Below, piece by piece: positions 34,046-47,156 of a stretch of 64,000 nt of DNA. The notes beneath the pieces are model-generated. The model was not told where the DNA came from, did no database searches, and worked only from the letters and a program-made list of their open reading frames with translations. Source of the DNA: Tanypteryx hageni (lineage: Eukaryota > Arthropoda > Insecta > Odonata > Petaluridae); assembly GCA_028673005.1 (NCBI GenBank), contig CM054117.1, positions 49,507,370 through 49,571,369 of the forward strand. The letters run 5' to 3'. The position numbers and the translations under genes are program-made. Every line of letters begins with the position of its first letter. Position 1 is the stretch's first letter.

Positions 34046-35731
34046 CTCTTTCGCTCTCATGGCATTTGCCTTTTTTAATCCCAGAAAGCTCGCGCCTAAT
34101 TTTTGAAAATTTCAAGTGTTTTTTAAATATTTTTTGTGAGCCTAATTTTTTGTCTAGGATATCGAAATTTTTAATGAGTTTGGAAAACAAATTGCAGTTT
34201 AAAGCAAAAAAGTTTTATGAGAGACAAAGCAATATTTATTTTTATAAAAAAAAGTTTGAACAAAAAAACGTTTTTATGAAAAAGAAAATAATTTTCAAAA
34301 TTATATAACTTCATAACCTCAACATTTATCATAGATTTGCACATATATTATGAAATATTGCATTATTCATTCGAACATAATCCAAATTTGACTCAATATT
34401 CTCTTTTTATTCATGAGATATAAAACATAATGTGAAAAAGTACATTTTGCCATGTCAGCATTTGTGTTTGGCCAAACACTCCCCATGTAAGCCTTTGTTA
34501 CATCTAATGCAAAACAGTTTGGAATCTTTTTCTTCTATTCTTAGCACTGCAAACAAGAATTAGCCTCTTTTTTTCCATCAAGTTTTTGAACACCCACTTT
34601 AGCTGTCTTTTCCCTCATTGAAACCCACTCATTATCTAAATGCTCAATTATATTTACTACATATGTTAGCCTCGATTACAGTTTCCCAGGTCCTTTGAAA
34701 TTTTCTTTATATAGAATATAGCTATTCAAAACCATCCTTGAAATTATATTGAATGCAACTTTTTTCCATTATTTTACACTCTTTCTTTCATCCATGTAAG
34801 TATACAGCATCATATCAGAAGTGTCAATCCCCTCCATAAATTTATTGTAGCTGCAAATTATTTCTGGTTTCAGCATAATTTTTTCTTTCCCATTTATGGT
34901 AGACTTGATTTCCTTATCCAATGCAGTTGCTTTACTAGAGAGAAGCCATTATGGGTTCCAGAAATTATAGAAATTTACATCAGCTCCAGGTAGCACAATT
35001 TATTACACCGATAAAAAGTCTCTGATGCACTCAAAGAGAAATTACTGACAACAGAATACGGGTTCACCAAATAAAATACAAACGAGGAATACAACACGCC
35101 CTCTGGGTAACCATCTACACAACCAACTGAAAGAAAGTCTCAACCGCAAGGGGGAATGAAGGAAAATGCATGAACAGAAAAAATTATGACAATGTGATAG
35201 TATATATCAAATGAATATATGATGAAAAATACTCTACAAAGTTGCTCCGTGTCATATTACCAGTGAGTGAGACTCAAGAGACCTCCGACAAAGTTGAGGT
35301 GTAGGTTAATTACCAGAGAGCGAGATTGATAATCAAGAGAAAAAATCCTCAGAAAATTTCTGTAAGCATTTCGTCTCATATGATGTATCAGCTTTTGGAT
35401 TATAACATTGTGATGAAAATGCAACGACAGGCACGCTTATGAAAGAACGGAGAAAGACAGCGTGCGTAATCTACGGCCGTGAAGGGCAAAAAGTATTTTG
35501 GATGACGACTCACTGCGAATTAGCTGCGTTAGACGGATGGGGGGAAAAGACAATTACTTTTGTTTATGTAAAATACTAAAATCGTAAAGAGGAATACCAT
35601 TTCAAAAGTAAATATAAACATTTATATCATCTTCAGTTTGGTAGTAATTATAACTCAAAGTGCGATCTATAAAGATTTTTAAACAGGGTTAAAGCTAAAG
35701 CCGATATATCGGCACCTTGAGCGTCTAAGGG
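34046..35731 (-). mobile_element. piggyBac-like element, degenerate
   Basis: The left junction TTAA (34042-34045) is followed by CTCTTTCGCTCTCATGGC. The right junction is preceded, in reverse, by CCCTTAGACGCTCAAGGTGC and bounded by TTAA (35732-35735). TTAA flanks and C-rich starts are the piggyBac signature, and a piggyBac transposase remnant lies inside. The right end contains a gccgatatatcggc palindrome. Confidence 0.75.
34480..34925 (-). pseudogene. piggyBac transposase C-terminal remnant
   Basis: The minus strand encodes YNKFMEGIDTSDMMLYTYMD, matching the conserved piggyBac YNxxMGGVDxxDQ block with the last catalytic aspartate. It continues with WKKVAFNIISRMVLNSYILY and ends in a Cys-rich zinc-binding tail (LFCIRCNKGLHGECLAKH). 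Several stops are present. The upstream DDE part was not found. Confidence 0.75.
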
Positions 35732-35938
35732 TTAAATATGGATTTGTTTTCTAGAATATTTCTGGATGTCAAAGACTTTGAATAGTCTTGAATCTCTTTT
35801 CCTAATGGGATGCAGGAATTGTGCTATCTGATGTACAAGGTGATTCCCAAGTCACACAACCCAATATTTAGGTGTCTGGTAATCTATGATAACATGTTGT
35901 AACTTTTCCTGTGGGCAACAGTTGGTACCCCATGTGTC

Positions 35939-36148
35939 ATGATGACTCGGTCATATGCACAGATGCAAGAAGTATTTCAGCGGAGGTATCCTGATGCTCC
36001 TGTCCTTCATGAGCTGAAGATTTTGCAACTGGTTGACCATTTTCACGAGACACCTAAATGCTGGGTTGCACAACTTTTGACTCACACCCTATATTTCACT
36101 GTTGATTTGCTGCAACACCTTAGTAGCTTCTGTCAAACAGCACAATAA
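35939..36148 (+). pseudogene. Possible DUF4817-like helix-turn-helix fragment
   Basis: A 69-codon ORF with QEVFQRRYPDAPVLHELKIL followed by QLVDHFHETPKCW. The pattern F..R.P......I..L...F.ET resembles the transposon-linked DUF4817 domain of insects. It is short, isolated and ends without a partner, so it is a remnant at best. It could also be chance. Confidence 0.35.
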
Positions 36149-36866
36149 ATCATCTTTCAGAAGTATTCATATATATCCAACTAGCTGTTGTAAAAAATTC
36201 AACCTATTTACCTGAATAAAAGGTTATCACTATAATGGAACTAAATATTTATCTGTTGCATCGTAAGTTTACTTTGTAGATTCTATTGACATTGCATTGC
36301 AGCTTAAATGATTTGATGTTTCTAATGATGTATAACCGGTAATATAAGTATAGTATAATTCCATTTTTTAGATCTGAAGTGAATGTCATCCATCTTATTA
36401 TTTCATGTCAGATGAACTTTCTAGTGCTAAATGAGATAAACCATATATTCAGGTGAATAAGGTATTTAATGATGTAATGCTTATAAAAGTATTTGCTATG
36501 TAATACAACCTTCGGAGATGCATTTACATATTCATTTCCATGTTATGATTGAAAATTAGAATGCCTGTTATATATCAAACTAATCTTTTAAATTATCTGC
36601 TTAGCCATTGAACTCATTCTTTCAGTTCATTCCAAGATGCAGTTTTATAGTGCCATGTGAGTTGGAGGAAAGTCATTTATGAAGCTGGTACTTGATGTGC
36701 TGTGCTGATGTCCTTTTGTTAGGGATGAGTGTGCTTGACTGCTGTTATTTTAAGCAGTTATGTTTGCCATAAATTGCATTTTTTTTAAACTGGGCTCTAT
36801 ATTTCTTCTTTGTATTTTATGGCCATACCATAGTACTCAGTAAAATTTTAAATTTTTCATCCCCAG

Positions 36867-37069
36867 GTAACCCTAGTGGCAGGCCTGGCTCTAATACAGC
36901 TCAATCAGCTTCTCCTACCAATCAGTTGGCTCGGTGGTTTTCCCCGGAACTCTTAGCTCAGGCAAGAGCTGGGAAATTGCCAGACATGCCTCCAGTATCC
37001 ACACAGCGAGCTCTCAGTCTTGAAGAAGTAGAAAGACTTCAGCAGGCTGCTACTTCAGTGAGAAATTGA
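36867..37069 (+). CDS. 4E-T: 4E-T terminal coding exon with stop
   Basis: Acceptor atccccag, entered in phase 1. It encodes GNPSGRPGSNTAQSASPTNQ, then LARWFSPELLAQARAGKLPD, MPPVSTQRALSLEEVERLQQ and AATSVRN before TGA at 37067-37069. The WFSPELLAQA.AGKLP block and the LSLEEVERLQ helix are the conserved C-terminal region of animal 4E-T. Confidence 0.9.
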
Positions 37070-38945
37070 AGTTCAACGTTGAAGATATGAACCAATTTGT
37101 ATTTTTTTGCCCACTGTGTCTCAGTGAAATCGAAATTCTCTCATCACATGCTAAAGAAGAAAATGGGAGAGGAAAAGTAAAAAAGTCTGTACATGGTTGC
37201 TCAGAACAATTATGAAGTAGGTAATGGGAAACGTGCAACGTGTATCTTTAATTTTACTCCCCTTGCCTACTTAATGCAGGATTATTTCTTTATAAAGTGG
37301 TTATTGTAGAATTTAAGATCAGTGGAGCGAGGAACCCCCCAAACATATAATCAAGATTAAGAAGCACCCAAACTCAGTAGCCAATTTCTCCAACTGTACT
37401 TTTGCATCTCTCTGCATGTAATCCAATGGGAAAATGGTGCTGCCATTTATAAAAACAAAGCCCACTTGTGGGGATGGTGACAGAATTTAAGGCTGTGTAG
37501 CATGGTAAGGAAGTTGGAAAAAAGTTTAAACTACAAAATGGCATATGACTTCGCGTTCTTCTCTCCTGATGTTCATGCAATGAGATTTTCAATATTGTTT
37601 GAAGTGGAAACAACTTCTAGACATGTACATATTATATATAAATATATATATACAAATATTTGTGAGATTGCATCCCTGTAAAAATGATTAGAAAGGAAAA
37701 AAATAAGTAGGCCAATAGGTGTGAGTTGCATTTAAGACTGCTAATTATGAATGAAGAATGTTTTGTGAGCTCTGTGTGTGTGCTAGTTATATTTCCTTTT
37801 TTCTTTTCTGTATTCAATGTTCCATATGCCCCTCAGATAGGGGAAGTGTTTCAGAGGTCCTGAAAATTATGAGAAAGGTTTAAGTTCAATTTATCAGGTG
37901 GTGCAACCTGAGTTTTCTTTTGTTTTTATTTCTATTTGTCTTGATGGTGGCGCTAGTATATTTTTGTAAAGATTCTGTAACAGTTGTATGCTTGTTACAT
38001 GGTTGGAAAAGGAGCTACAGATGAAGCTCGTGAATTATCAGCCCCTTTCTTGGTGTATGAATGTCATACGTAAATGTTTGCTTGATTACCCCTGTTATGG
38101 TTGCACTATCCACTCTAAATTTAAATGATAATGTCATGTTGAGTTAAGGAGGAATCTGTAAAAGTAGAACATTTTTTTAAGTTTATAGGGGTTTTCAGAG
38201 CAAACTGGGGAGGTGCTTTGCCTAATTTCATTTGTACCTATCAGCACAACAGGGCTATAAAATATACCAGTGGTTATTATGGAGAACAATTATAGTTTAT
38301 TTAGTACCTTACATGCCTAGAAATTTGAGTTGTGTACATTGCCAATGATGCACATCTTTTAGACAAGAGGATGGTAAGTATCAAGTGCTTCAATTTTTAG
38401 GATCCTAAAGAAAACATGAAGAGGACTAAATGCTTTTGAGGTTTTATTCCCATAATCAGGTTGTTGCACCAATGAGATGACTGTATTAATTTTTGAATAT
38501 GCAGAATTATGAGCCATAAGTTTACATTATTTCTACAGTTATACATGCTTCAAAGTGAATTAGTCTACTTAATTACACTTGGGAGTTTAAAATAACAGAA
38601 CCTACTCATGAGCTAGATATGCACATTAGTGTGGTTGTGCATGCTTGTGAAGGACTGTAAAATGACAATACTGCTAGCAAAAAAATGCTATTAATTTCAT
38701 TTGTTACATACCTTGTATAAATCAATGCTAATTTAAAATTTTTAAACAAATGAAAAACTCAGTGTTAACAAAATTACAATTTGCTAATTGAGTTGTTTCA
38801 CTGCCAAATTTTTCACGTAATTCAATGGATTGTAATATATTGTCATGGTTTTGTTCAAAATTAAATGAATAGACATCTCATGAGTAATGCGTATAATCAT
38901 TACCCCAACAGAGCTTGAAAATAAACTGGAAGATTATATTTAGTG
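37070..38945 (+). other. 4E-T: 4E-T 3' untranslated region with polyadenylation signal
   Basis: No transposon or ORF of note follows the stop for about 1.9 kb, in contrast to the introns. AATAAA at 38920-38925 is the likely polyadenylation signal and downstream sequence turns less AT-rich. The exact cleavage site is a guess. A short (TA)n tract sits at 37631-37653. Confidence 0.5.
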
Positions 38946-39589
38946 CAAGACAGGACCGTAAAGACTGCTTGCAGCGACTTGACGAATACGTGAAAAACTT
39001 CCGAGTAACGTTGCTGCATTCATTTTAATGTCGACTAATCAACCATGCTTATCCTTATTAAATTTTAAGCGAATTCAGTTCAAGGGGTTAATAAATGCAG
39101 ATACATGCACTTGGAACAATACATCGCTATGAAACCTCATAATGATAGTTGACTGCAAAACGCTTAAGGATCACAATGAATACGAAACGTCTGGTTGCCT
39201 AACAAAATAGTTGCCAATAAAGTGATACATATTATCTACTTGGGTTACGTGGCAAACTTTTCACGTCGCATCATCACACAGTAATCACATGTTCAATACC
39301 AAGAAAATCGACTACCTAAAGCTACATAACATTATCACGACGTAAATCATTACACAGGTTTACATTATTGCAAAGAACTTATTTCGCAATTCTATACTCA
39401 TGCCATGAAAGAAAGCCATTCGAGCAAAATATACCTACCAAAATTCAGGTCTCTGTCGAGAAGTTCTATTTTTATTACTTGATAAGACATAAAATTTCTT
39501 AGAATTATCTTATTTACTTTGTGTGAAGTCCTATCTGGCAAGCTACGCATTAGGAAACGAATTACCTCGTAATATACACATTGTAGGAC

Positions 39590-39834
39590 TACGCGTACGT
39601 GACCCTCGTTCAGCTGTGAGCCGCCACCGATGCGCTACCTATTGGTAGCAAAATGATACATCATAGGTTCCCTCGTATTTGTCGTCATTTAGCGTGAAAA
39701 TGATCAAGGAGTTTTTGCCGTAGTTATTATCGTACTTTTCACTAAATCCATGGTGTGTTACTTGGTAGTAACTTCAAAAAGAAAATCGGCAATTATTCCT
39801 CTAGTTTGGATCTAATCAGATAATGTGTTAAGAG
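39590..39834 (+). promoter_or_regulatory. Candidate promoter and 5' untranslated exon of the zinc-finger gene
   Basis: The sequence here is locally GC-richer (ctgtgagccgccaccgatgc), holds an inverted CCAAT box (ctattggta at about 39638) and ends in a strong donor AGAG|GTAAGT at 39834/39835. It lies between the end of 4E-T and the first coding exon of the next gene, so an untranslated first exon fits. No transcript evidence is available. Confidence 0.35.
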
Positions 39835-42800
39835 GTAAGTTAGTCAATTAACTACGGAAAGAATCGTGGTTGTGAACATCCACATTGTGGTAATGGCGCC
39901 CTTATATGACGAAGACGCTAGAGATGGAAACTTTTAGGGTACTCGGCGGAAGTGTAATAAACGTTTGTTGTAATAGTGGGATGATTCGTTAATTATTTAT
40001 TTAACAATTCAAATGCTTATTATGTTACCTTTTCCTGGAAAATAATTTACGGAAATTACACGATGCTACGACGGCAGTTACGTATTAGCTATGGGACTTT
40101 GTGATATTACTGACGTGGTTGGAATTTCATCTGAGTAGGATGTGAATCAGTGACGGAACAAGCATCGTAGAAAGGTATCTGCATTTGGATTTTAACTTAC
40201 AATGAAGTGGCTGCCCGAGAGAAGAAATTGAAGACAAAACTCAGTTGGAACATTTTTGAACTACGGGCTCGTGAGTTTCGAATATTGAAGCACGTTACCA
40301 CATTTTTATAAATCAGTCTGAGAAAAATGAAATTCTCCGACACTGACGGTTAAAATGATGGTATAACCGGTAATCCCATAGGAATGTTCCCCTAGGGTTT
40401 GTAAGGTGTATACTAGAAGATTGGAGATCATCAGTTCAAATTGAAGAAAAGGAAATTATCGTGAAAAATAGACTGCCTGTGACTTTCGAAGAGCACTACA
40501 GAAGTATCAGATCAAAGTGCAAATGTGAATATTTTTCTCTAACTACTAAGTAGAATGACAGCATGGAATATTTTAACCTACTGTTTTTAAGTGCAATTGT
40601 TTGTATCTTCCTCGTTTTGGATCGACTCGGAATAATTGGAAGTGTTCTAACGTCGAGACCTCTGAAATAATACCAAAATACGACATGCACGGACGTCATG
40701 GGATCGAGCCTTGATCATTGAATTAGGCCATATTTCGTAAGTCAGCATTTAAAAGTTTATAAATGTCACGAAATACTTTGATTTTGCTAGAAATCGAGAC
40801 AGGTTGCTTCGTTGCGGGAAGTCCAGAGCCATATTGAATACATAGTCCTGAGAAAATGGCTGCCATGAGATGTATAGTGTTAAAGGTTAAATCGCAGTAG
40901 GCATTGAAGGTACTTTATTTAAGTTGTGGCGTTTCAGTTTCCTTTGTAAATATATCAGCATAAGTTATTTGAGCTAACTACGTTTTGATGTGGAGGCCAG
41001 AGGTGGTTAAATTCGGGGTAAGACCGCATGAATATTGGAGGAGGAGACACGCATAGAGGAAGTTAAAGGAGACGTCCTTGGAAAGAGAACCTTGAAACCC
41101 TTGCGCATGAAATATTAGTACATGCAAACAAAATTGTCGGAATACTTATGTTGGGATTATGACTAAAGTGTGAAGGAAAAGAGGAATTTACTTTCTATAG
41201 TTTATTTAATCTTGGTGGACAACTTAATAGTGATGATGAAAGGTGTTTCAAAACCCTAGCTACTAGGTGTTTTTGCAGTTTGGGCATGTTGAATTCCTTT
41301 GCTTATAATAGTTTCTTGTATTTAATTCGGCGTGCATAGGACAAGTGCCCGAAATACAGTTCTCGCTCTTGTTGGATTTTCAAGTTGTTTAATTAAAGTT
41401 TTGTTGACGGGTTTGGCTGTGTGCCGTGGCTAACGTTCAGTTGATCATTGTAACTTGATTTATGTTTGAAGAAATGATAGACGTGTTGTGTAATGGCCTG
41501 AGAGCAATCCAGTTGTTGACCGTCTTGAATCTTCGGAAAATGTGTATTTTCTACATTAAGGTTCGATTAGGTTTTCCGATCATGTGCAGTTAAAGTAGCA
41601 AAAATATTGAACAAAAATAGCTGCTTTGAGGTGTTATTACTCGTTAGGACAATATTACCAATATTGAGTTCACCACCAAGCTAAGGATTGAGAGCCCAGC
41701 AAAGATAACAGTGAACCCTTGGGGTTTGGAACTTGCGTAGACGGATAAATATCTTTATTAGGAATACAGATGTTATTGATGCTGTAGTACTACGGAAGAC
41801 TCAATAACTATTTCAAATGGGAGCTCCATTTTTGTATATGAGCGATTATTTTTGTTACATTAGGTTGTTTCATTTTACATCTGAATGATGTCATTTAAGA
41901 GAGCTTAATGTAAGATTCTTTCAATTTTTTTGATAGTGTAGTTTTTGCTGATACCCAGCTTTGTGTTCTATTACATAAATAGGTTTACGTATGTGGTTTA
42001 ATGATTACAGTATTCGCCTATTAAGTCTTACAGGATTGTGGGACTTCAAAAAACGTGGCTTTTACTTTCGAAACGGATCACCTTTACAATTGGTTCGAAT
42101 TGAATATCTATTTGCTTTTTCGGAATGTTTTCTACAATCATCGGGGGTTTACGTAAAGTTAGCCTTAAATGAACACATGACGCATACGTTGTGAACATTA
42201 TCCCACTGTGGTGACTCGAAGTATCTTAGAAACCATTCAAAGTATATTTTAACTCGTTCCATCAATTTACTATTCGCCGTTGAGTTATTTATTCTTATAA
42301 CAGCGCAGCGAGTCTTATATTTTATGATATATATTTTTCAGTCGCCTGGTTACGTTGCGTTAAATATCCGATTTACTTTGACGGATTAAAACGTTTTAGC
42401 TGTTAAATATTAAGAATCTCTGTTCCTTAGACCGCATAGCTGCATTATTATTTTACTTCGTTTTGAATCGTTATGGTTGGTACAATTTTATTTCCTTGCT
42501 ATAACTTTGGTGCGCAACGTCATTATTACGTATTTTCTGACATTGCTCGAAAAATATAACTGTTATGTCCTATACAGACTGTATTTTATTCTTCTGAATA
42601 TCATTGGACAGATTTTGATGAGTTCGGCTATAAGTGATCAAAGTTTCTTCAGCTCATCGCTGATACTTGATATGAGAGCAATTCCTACCGTTATCTTCAG
42701 TGGTACGCCCCGTATGTGCGCGAGGAGCAATATTATTTTGATCATTTGAAGTGTCGATGCAACTGTTCGATCGTATTGGATAAAATTTCAACTTTGACCC

Positions 42801-43793
42801 TAATTAGAAGTGAAATTTATATGATTGTTTTATATTGCTATTTATTAGACGATGGGTTTAGGGATATTTTTTTAATAAAAAATTTTTCACTCCAAAGAAC
42901 GCCGTGAATTATAAACATCGAGAAAATTACGTATTTAAGAATTTCGCCGTGATGATTGAAGTAATACGCCGCATTCGTCGAAGTTTGATAATTTTCACAA
43001 CTTTTAAGTCTCAAATATGAGTGAAGACACCATATTCTCATTTGTCCATATCATTTGTGATTTGGCTGCTGTGCTTGGTCAATATTTAACATGATGGGTA
43101 CATAGGTGGGAGAACTCCTTAAGCCATAAAAAGTTTATAACAATCCGATGCATTTCGCCCACTAAGTGGACATCTTCAAGGGCGTACTTCACACGACAGT
43201 GATGGAAAGTCAATGTTATTTTATTTGTTTCGTATCAAATGAAAAAGAATTTATGTGAATAACTTTTCAATTACTGTGAATACATGTATGTAACTGGTAT
43301 ATCACCTCCCCCAAAGACATTTTCTGGATCTGCCACTGGTTGAGCATTTTGGTAGCCAAATGATTTTTTTGTGGAATTTTATGGAATTTTAATGTTAGGA
43401 ATATTTGAATCATCGTTTCCAATTCTTATAAAAAGAGACACATGGGTTTATTAATTTTTGAAGAATTATGCTTCAACGTGATATTCCTAAATTAACAAAT
43501 AATCCATATACAATAATTAGAGATCTCCAGGAGATGTGGATATGAAAAGATTTTTCACTTCAATGATATGTGGTATATGTAAAGAAATAAAGTCTTCCAT
43601 TGTCATAATCTTGTTGGATTGCTACATATCAGTCCAACTAGCTTATTGGTACATGTAAATTTGTGTTTCTATCACTCTGAGTTGAAGGCATATTTTAAAA
43701 GTTATTCTACTATACTATGATAGTATCCATCTAGATAGTTTCACACTTAAGACTGCTTACAGCATCTGAATTGTTAAATACTTCTTGTTTCAG
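39835..43793 (+). other. Probable first intron of the zinc-finger gene
   Basis: Nearly free of transposon signatures, unlike the other introns. 43085-43200 contains a dispersed-repeat phrase (tttcgcccactaagtggaca) and 43300-43345 a hAT-like end. No conserved ORF was recognised. Confidence 0.4.
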
Positions 43794-43863
43794 TGAAAAG
43801 TCAATCCAAAAGTGTCCTTAATTGTGTTTCAGGTATCGTATATCTGCAAGTATATAAATCAGT

Positions 43864-44093
43864 ATGTCATCAGACCATAGAATCATGGATGATGATTTTG
43901 AAGAAAAATATGGAGAATCTCAATTCCCTAATAATGATATGGAGTACCAACAACGTGTCCAGCGACTGCAGCATTATGTCCCTTTTCTAAAAAAGATGAT
44001 TGAGCATCTGGAAGGGGCTAAAGATAGAAACCGAGAGGCACAATTAGTAAAAATGAGATCACTTTTAAACATTCTTACTGACTCACACAAAAA
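43864..44093 (+). CDS. Zinc-finger gene, first coding exon
   Basis: Acceptor candidates are at 43793 (cttgtttcag) and 43832 (ttgtgtttcag), both upstream of the start. The ATG at 43864 opens the frame. The in-frame ATG at 43885 has the better context (A at -3, G at +4) and gives MDDDFEEKYGESQFPNNDME, so it may be the true start. The exon encodes a helical segment RVQRLQHYVPFLKKMIEHLE and ends at donor AAAAA|GTAAAG in phase 2. This N-terminal block is compact and charged and looks like a conserved domain, but I cannot name it. Confidence 0.75.
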
Positions 44094-44209
44094 GTAAAGT
44101 ATATTTCTTAATTTATATTCTATTCAAGGTTGATAATTAAAAGTGATTAATAAGTTCAGTTTACAAAAACATTTTTAACCTGAACTGATATAAACTTTGC
44201 TTCCTTCAG

Positions 44210-44276
44210 GTTGAAGTTAGAGACCATTCAGCGCTGTGAAGGTGTTTTACAAAAACTTTATAGTAAAGTGGAAGGG
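44210..44276 (+). CDS. Zinc-finger gene, coding exon 2
   Basis: Acceptor tccttcag, donor GGG|GTAGGT. It enters in phase 2 and leaves in phase 0. It continues the N-terminal helical block with KLETIQRCEGVLQKLYSKVE. The heptad-like leucines suggest it completes one helical bundle with the preceding exon. Confidence 0.75.
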
Positions 44277-47156
44277 GTAGGTTTTAAAGTTAGTAATTAT
44301 TTGTTGCTTGAACAAACTTTTAAATTGGATGCACTCCATTTCTTCAACATTTTGTTTTTCATCTTTCCAAAAGAATTGATTTTCTACACCACTTATTTTA
44401 TGCATTTATATACCTAGTAAATTATTAATATTTGCGTGTAGAGTATTAATATTTTTTGGTGGAAGAACAAAAGTTTTTATATTTCCTTATTTGTAGAAAG
44501 CTGCTTTGATTATTTTGAATTAATTTTAACGCAAAATACTGACCCAATGTTACACTGATGGTTTTAGTGAAATACATGCTTTCAATATAATCATACTTTT
44601 ATAGTTGGTTAACTCACCTTCATAAATTACATTTAAGTGCTTGCAATGTATGTTTTCTCCCAGCCTTATGGTAATATGGTACATGCCTTTTGTAACTTGT
44701 TACTTCATTAGCCCAACTAATTTCTTATTTGTGTAAGAAATAATTGGAAGTTTATGAAATAATTAAATGCATATCAATGCTTCATTAATTTCTAAGCTAA
44801 ACCAAAATAATTTTTTTAATTAAGAGTATTCTCTCCTACAAAAAAGCTGCAAGATCATGTCATCCTCAAGGGAAAATAACATGGTTTGTTACTCAGCAAT
44901 GGTTTGATGAAATGCATATTTGAACATCATTTCTGGTGAAAAATGTGCGGCTCAACCTTATCTATGCAAAGAAAACTAAAAAGTTAATCAAGTTTCATCA
45001 AGTGACATGGAACACAAGATGAAAAATGATTCCTCATCACCTTACGAAGATCAAGAGAACTTGTAGCATAGCTAAAAACTTGAATGTGTCATTATTGAGT
45101 GCAACTTGGCTAAATATATATTTAAATCTTATGGAATATAAACAAGAAAGTGAAGAAATGGACAACACTTAAAGCTGGAAATGAAGTTTTTTATTGTATT
45201 ATTCGAGAGCTTAAAAAAATCATGAAAGTCCAAAAACAAAAAACAAAGCTCTTACTAAAACAGCCACATTGTGAGGATAATGTGTGCAAGCATTCCAAAA
45301 GCAATTATTTATCAGAATGTTTTCACTTCTGTTAAAATTTGTCTAAATATATCAGATTATGGAACTTTAACAGCCATATAATTCAATTATACAATGAATG
45401 TCTTGCTAAGCTAATGTGGATATTGAACCTCTTCATTGCTTAAGGTGCTGCATTATCTGGATTTAGCTATGAAGATTCAACAGAGCACTTAGGTGACAGG
45501 AGTGGTATTTTTATCATATCATCACAATTGTTGGTTGAAATATTTGTATGTGTAAGACAAATATAACAAGTTCAGAATTTTATTCTATGGTACTAACCAC
45601 TATATAATTTCAAGCTCGGATTAGTGGAAAACTCACGCAACTATTTGAACTGGACATGCAACCGGGTATTTTAAATTTTTTGAAAATTTCACTAGCAGAC
45701 CTAATTGATACATAACATCAATACACCGTCAACTTATTTTGTGGGAGAGGCTTGCATGTCACTCAGAAGCAGTACTTGCTAATCTTGGAAGATGTATATA
45801 CCAATCTCAGAAGCAACATGGACCACTCCAAGAGTGACAGACATGCCTGGGATTGGGCATCCTTGCTCATAAATACTCGGGCATTGGGCATTGCCTTGAA
45901 CCATTAAATGAAAATATTGTTGCAGTAAAGCAATAACAATGTTTTTATTGATGTTACAGCAGTAATTTTTATGTGCAAAACACCAATACTTACAATATTT
46001 TAGTGATATTAATGACAAGGAAACACAGGACAAAATTCTGAAATACAATCCTGATACAAAATACAAATTTACTTTTCTTAAACATGGAAAATCAGTTTTA
46101 AGGCCATTATAATGCAGCACAAGGCTAGCTTTTATTTGTTGGAATTCTGTTATAAAAAGGAAAAAAAATATTTCCACCTGACTAATTTTGTTTAATTCCA
46201 TTTTTAAAATTTGAGGAATGGAATGGAAATGACTATTATGGGGCTTGCAGGAAATATTGTACCATTGGTGTTGTTCATACAAAGAATTATCCCAACAAAT
46301 CGACAAAATATTGAAAAATTCTAATGGCATTATTAAAAATAAATTAATAATAAAAAAGGGTCCACTAATTATCCCATTTTAATTTTCTTGTAGAAATTTA
46401 TAAATCACTTATATTGAATACATGAATGGTATATTCCTATCTAAAAACAATGCCAAATGATATCCCACCAAAGATTTATTGTTAAATTAGTTATTTTATA
46501 ATAACAGAATTTCAGAATTAACCCATTCCCTGCTTGTGATGCATTTATATGCTATTATCTTGTGCTAATTTGTCATCCAGGTAGTGAATGGATCAATAGA
46601 ACTTGTGGTATAATCACACCATGCTAGCAGTGGCTGGTTTATTATAAGATAAACAGGAAAAAGTTTTTTAATTTTTTAATCCTAATAGAAGCATGTAAGA
46701 TAATTCCAAAGTAAATGGATTTCAATTATGCTAATATCCATATCATTCATAGTTTCTAATAGTACATTTTAAATTTACAAGGTAATAGTATCTTTTTGTT
46801 AAGTTTTCCTTATGTATTTCTACAAACTTAGTTCCTACTTTAGTCTTGAAATATATTGATCCAATGTAAAGATGAAATTTATCCTAGAATCGCTGTCCAT
46901 TATATGAAAAAGTTCAAATTCATCCAATAAATGAACCTGTGGGCTAATTATAAATTTGAATTAATTGGTAATTTTTTAATAGCGCTTCATTCTGTAAAGA
47001 ATGGAATTAACGTATCTATTTATTTTGTATATTGAAAATAATATGGGATATACTTAATTGGTCCTCTTCTACCTGAAAGTTAAGAGGTATGTGGGCTATT
47101 TATTTTCGCAATTATTTTTTGTTGATTATTTTAGGGTCAAAAATAATTTTTATATA

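Larger units (their letters stand above)
22432..36866 (+). other. 4E-T intron (14.4 kb), transposon-rich
   Basis: The largest intron. In order it holds mariner 3' remnants, an interrupted palindrome with a Tigger-like insert, a hAT nested in a hAT, a pogo element, mariner catalytic remnants, a 15-bp minisatellite, a fragment of an unclassified transposon gene, a dispersed repeat, and a piggyBac remnant. 32800-34040 and 36150-36866 show no recognisable gene or repeat. Confidence 0.7.
1..38945 (+). other. 4E-T: 4E-T (EIF4ENIF1) transcription unit, 5' part missing
   Basis: This is the 3' portion of the gene for the eIF4E transporter. 4E-T is a cytoplasmic P-body protein that binds eIF4E and the DDX6/LSM14/PatL1 repression complex, blocks cap-dependent translation and carries eIF4E into the nucleus. 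Eight exons are visible: 379-528, 6207-6342, 8823-9022, 10111-10221, 11516-11851, 22210-22431, 36867-37069 and whatever precedes position 379. The diagnostic peptides are the basic amphipathic helix with PSPRELRAHTQQIMHAALIK, the segment FTPTSVLRKM, and the C-terminal ARWFSPELLAQARAGKLPDM. All junction phases agree. The eIF4E-binding YxxxxLL motif lies near the N-terminus in this family and is therefore outside the window. Introns reach 14.4 kb because of transposon insertions. Confidence 0.85.

Noticed and set aside
42477..42749. 90-codon ORF in the first intron of the zinc-finger gene
   Set aside because: Hydrophobic AT-driven translation with no conserved motif.
44860..45340. Possible Tigger transposase remnant in the intron
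   Set aside because: One weak stretch (WFVTQQWFDEMH) without the catalytic motifs or terminal repeats.
45779..46330. 183-codon minus-strand ORF
   Set aside because: No recognised motif, poor coding-like composition and no splice or promoter context. Probably a chance ORF in an AT-rich intron.
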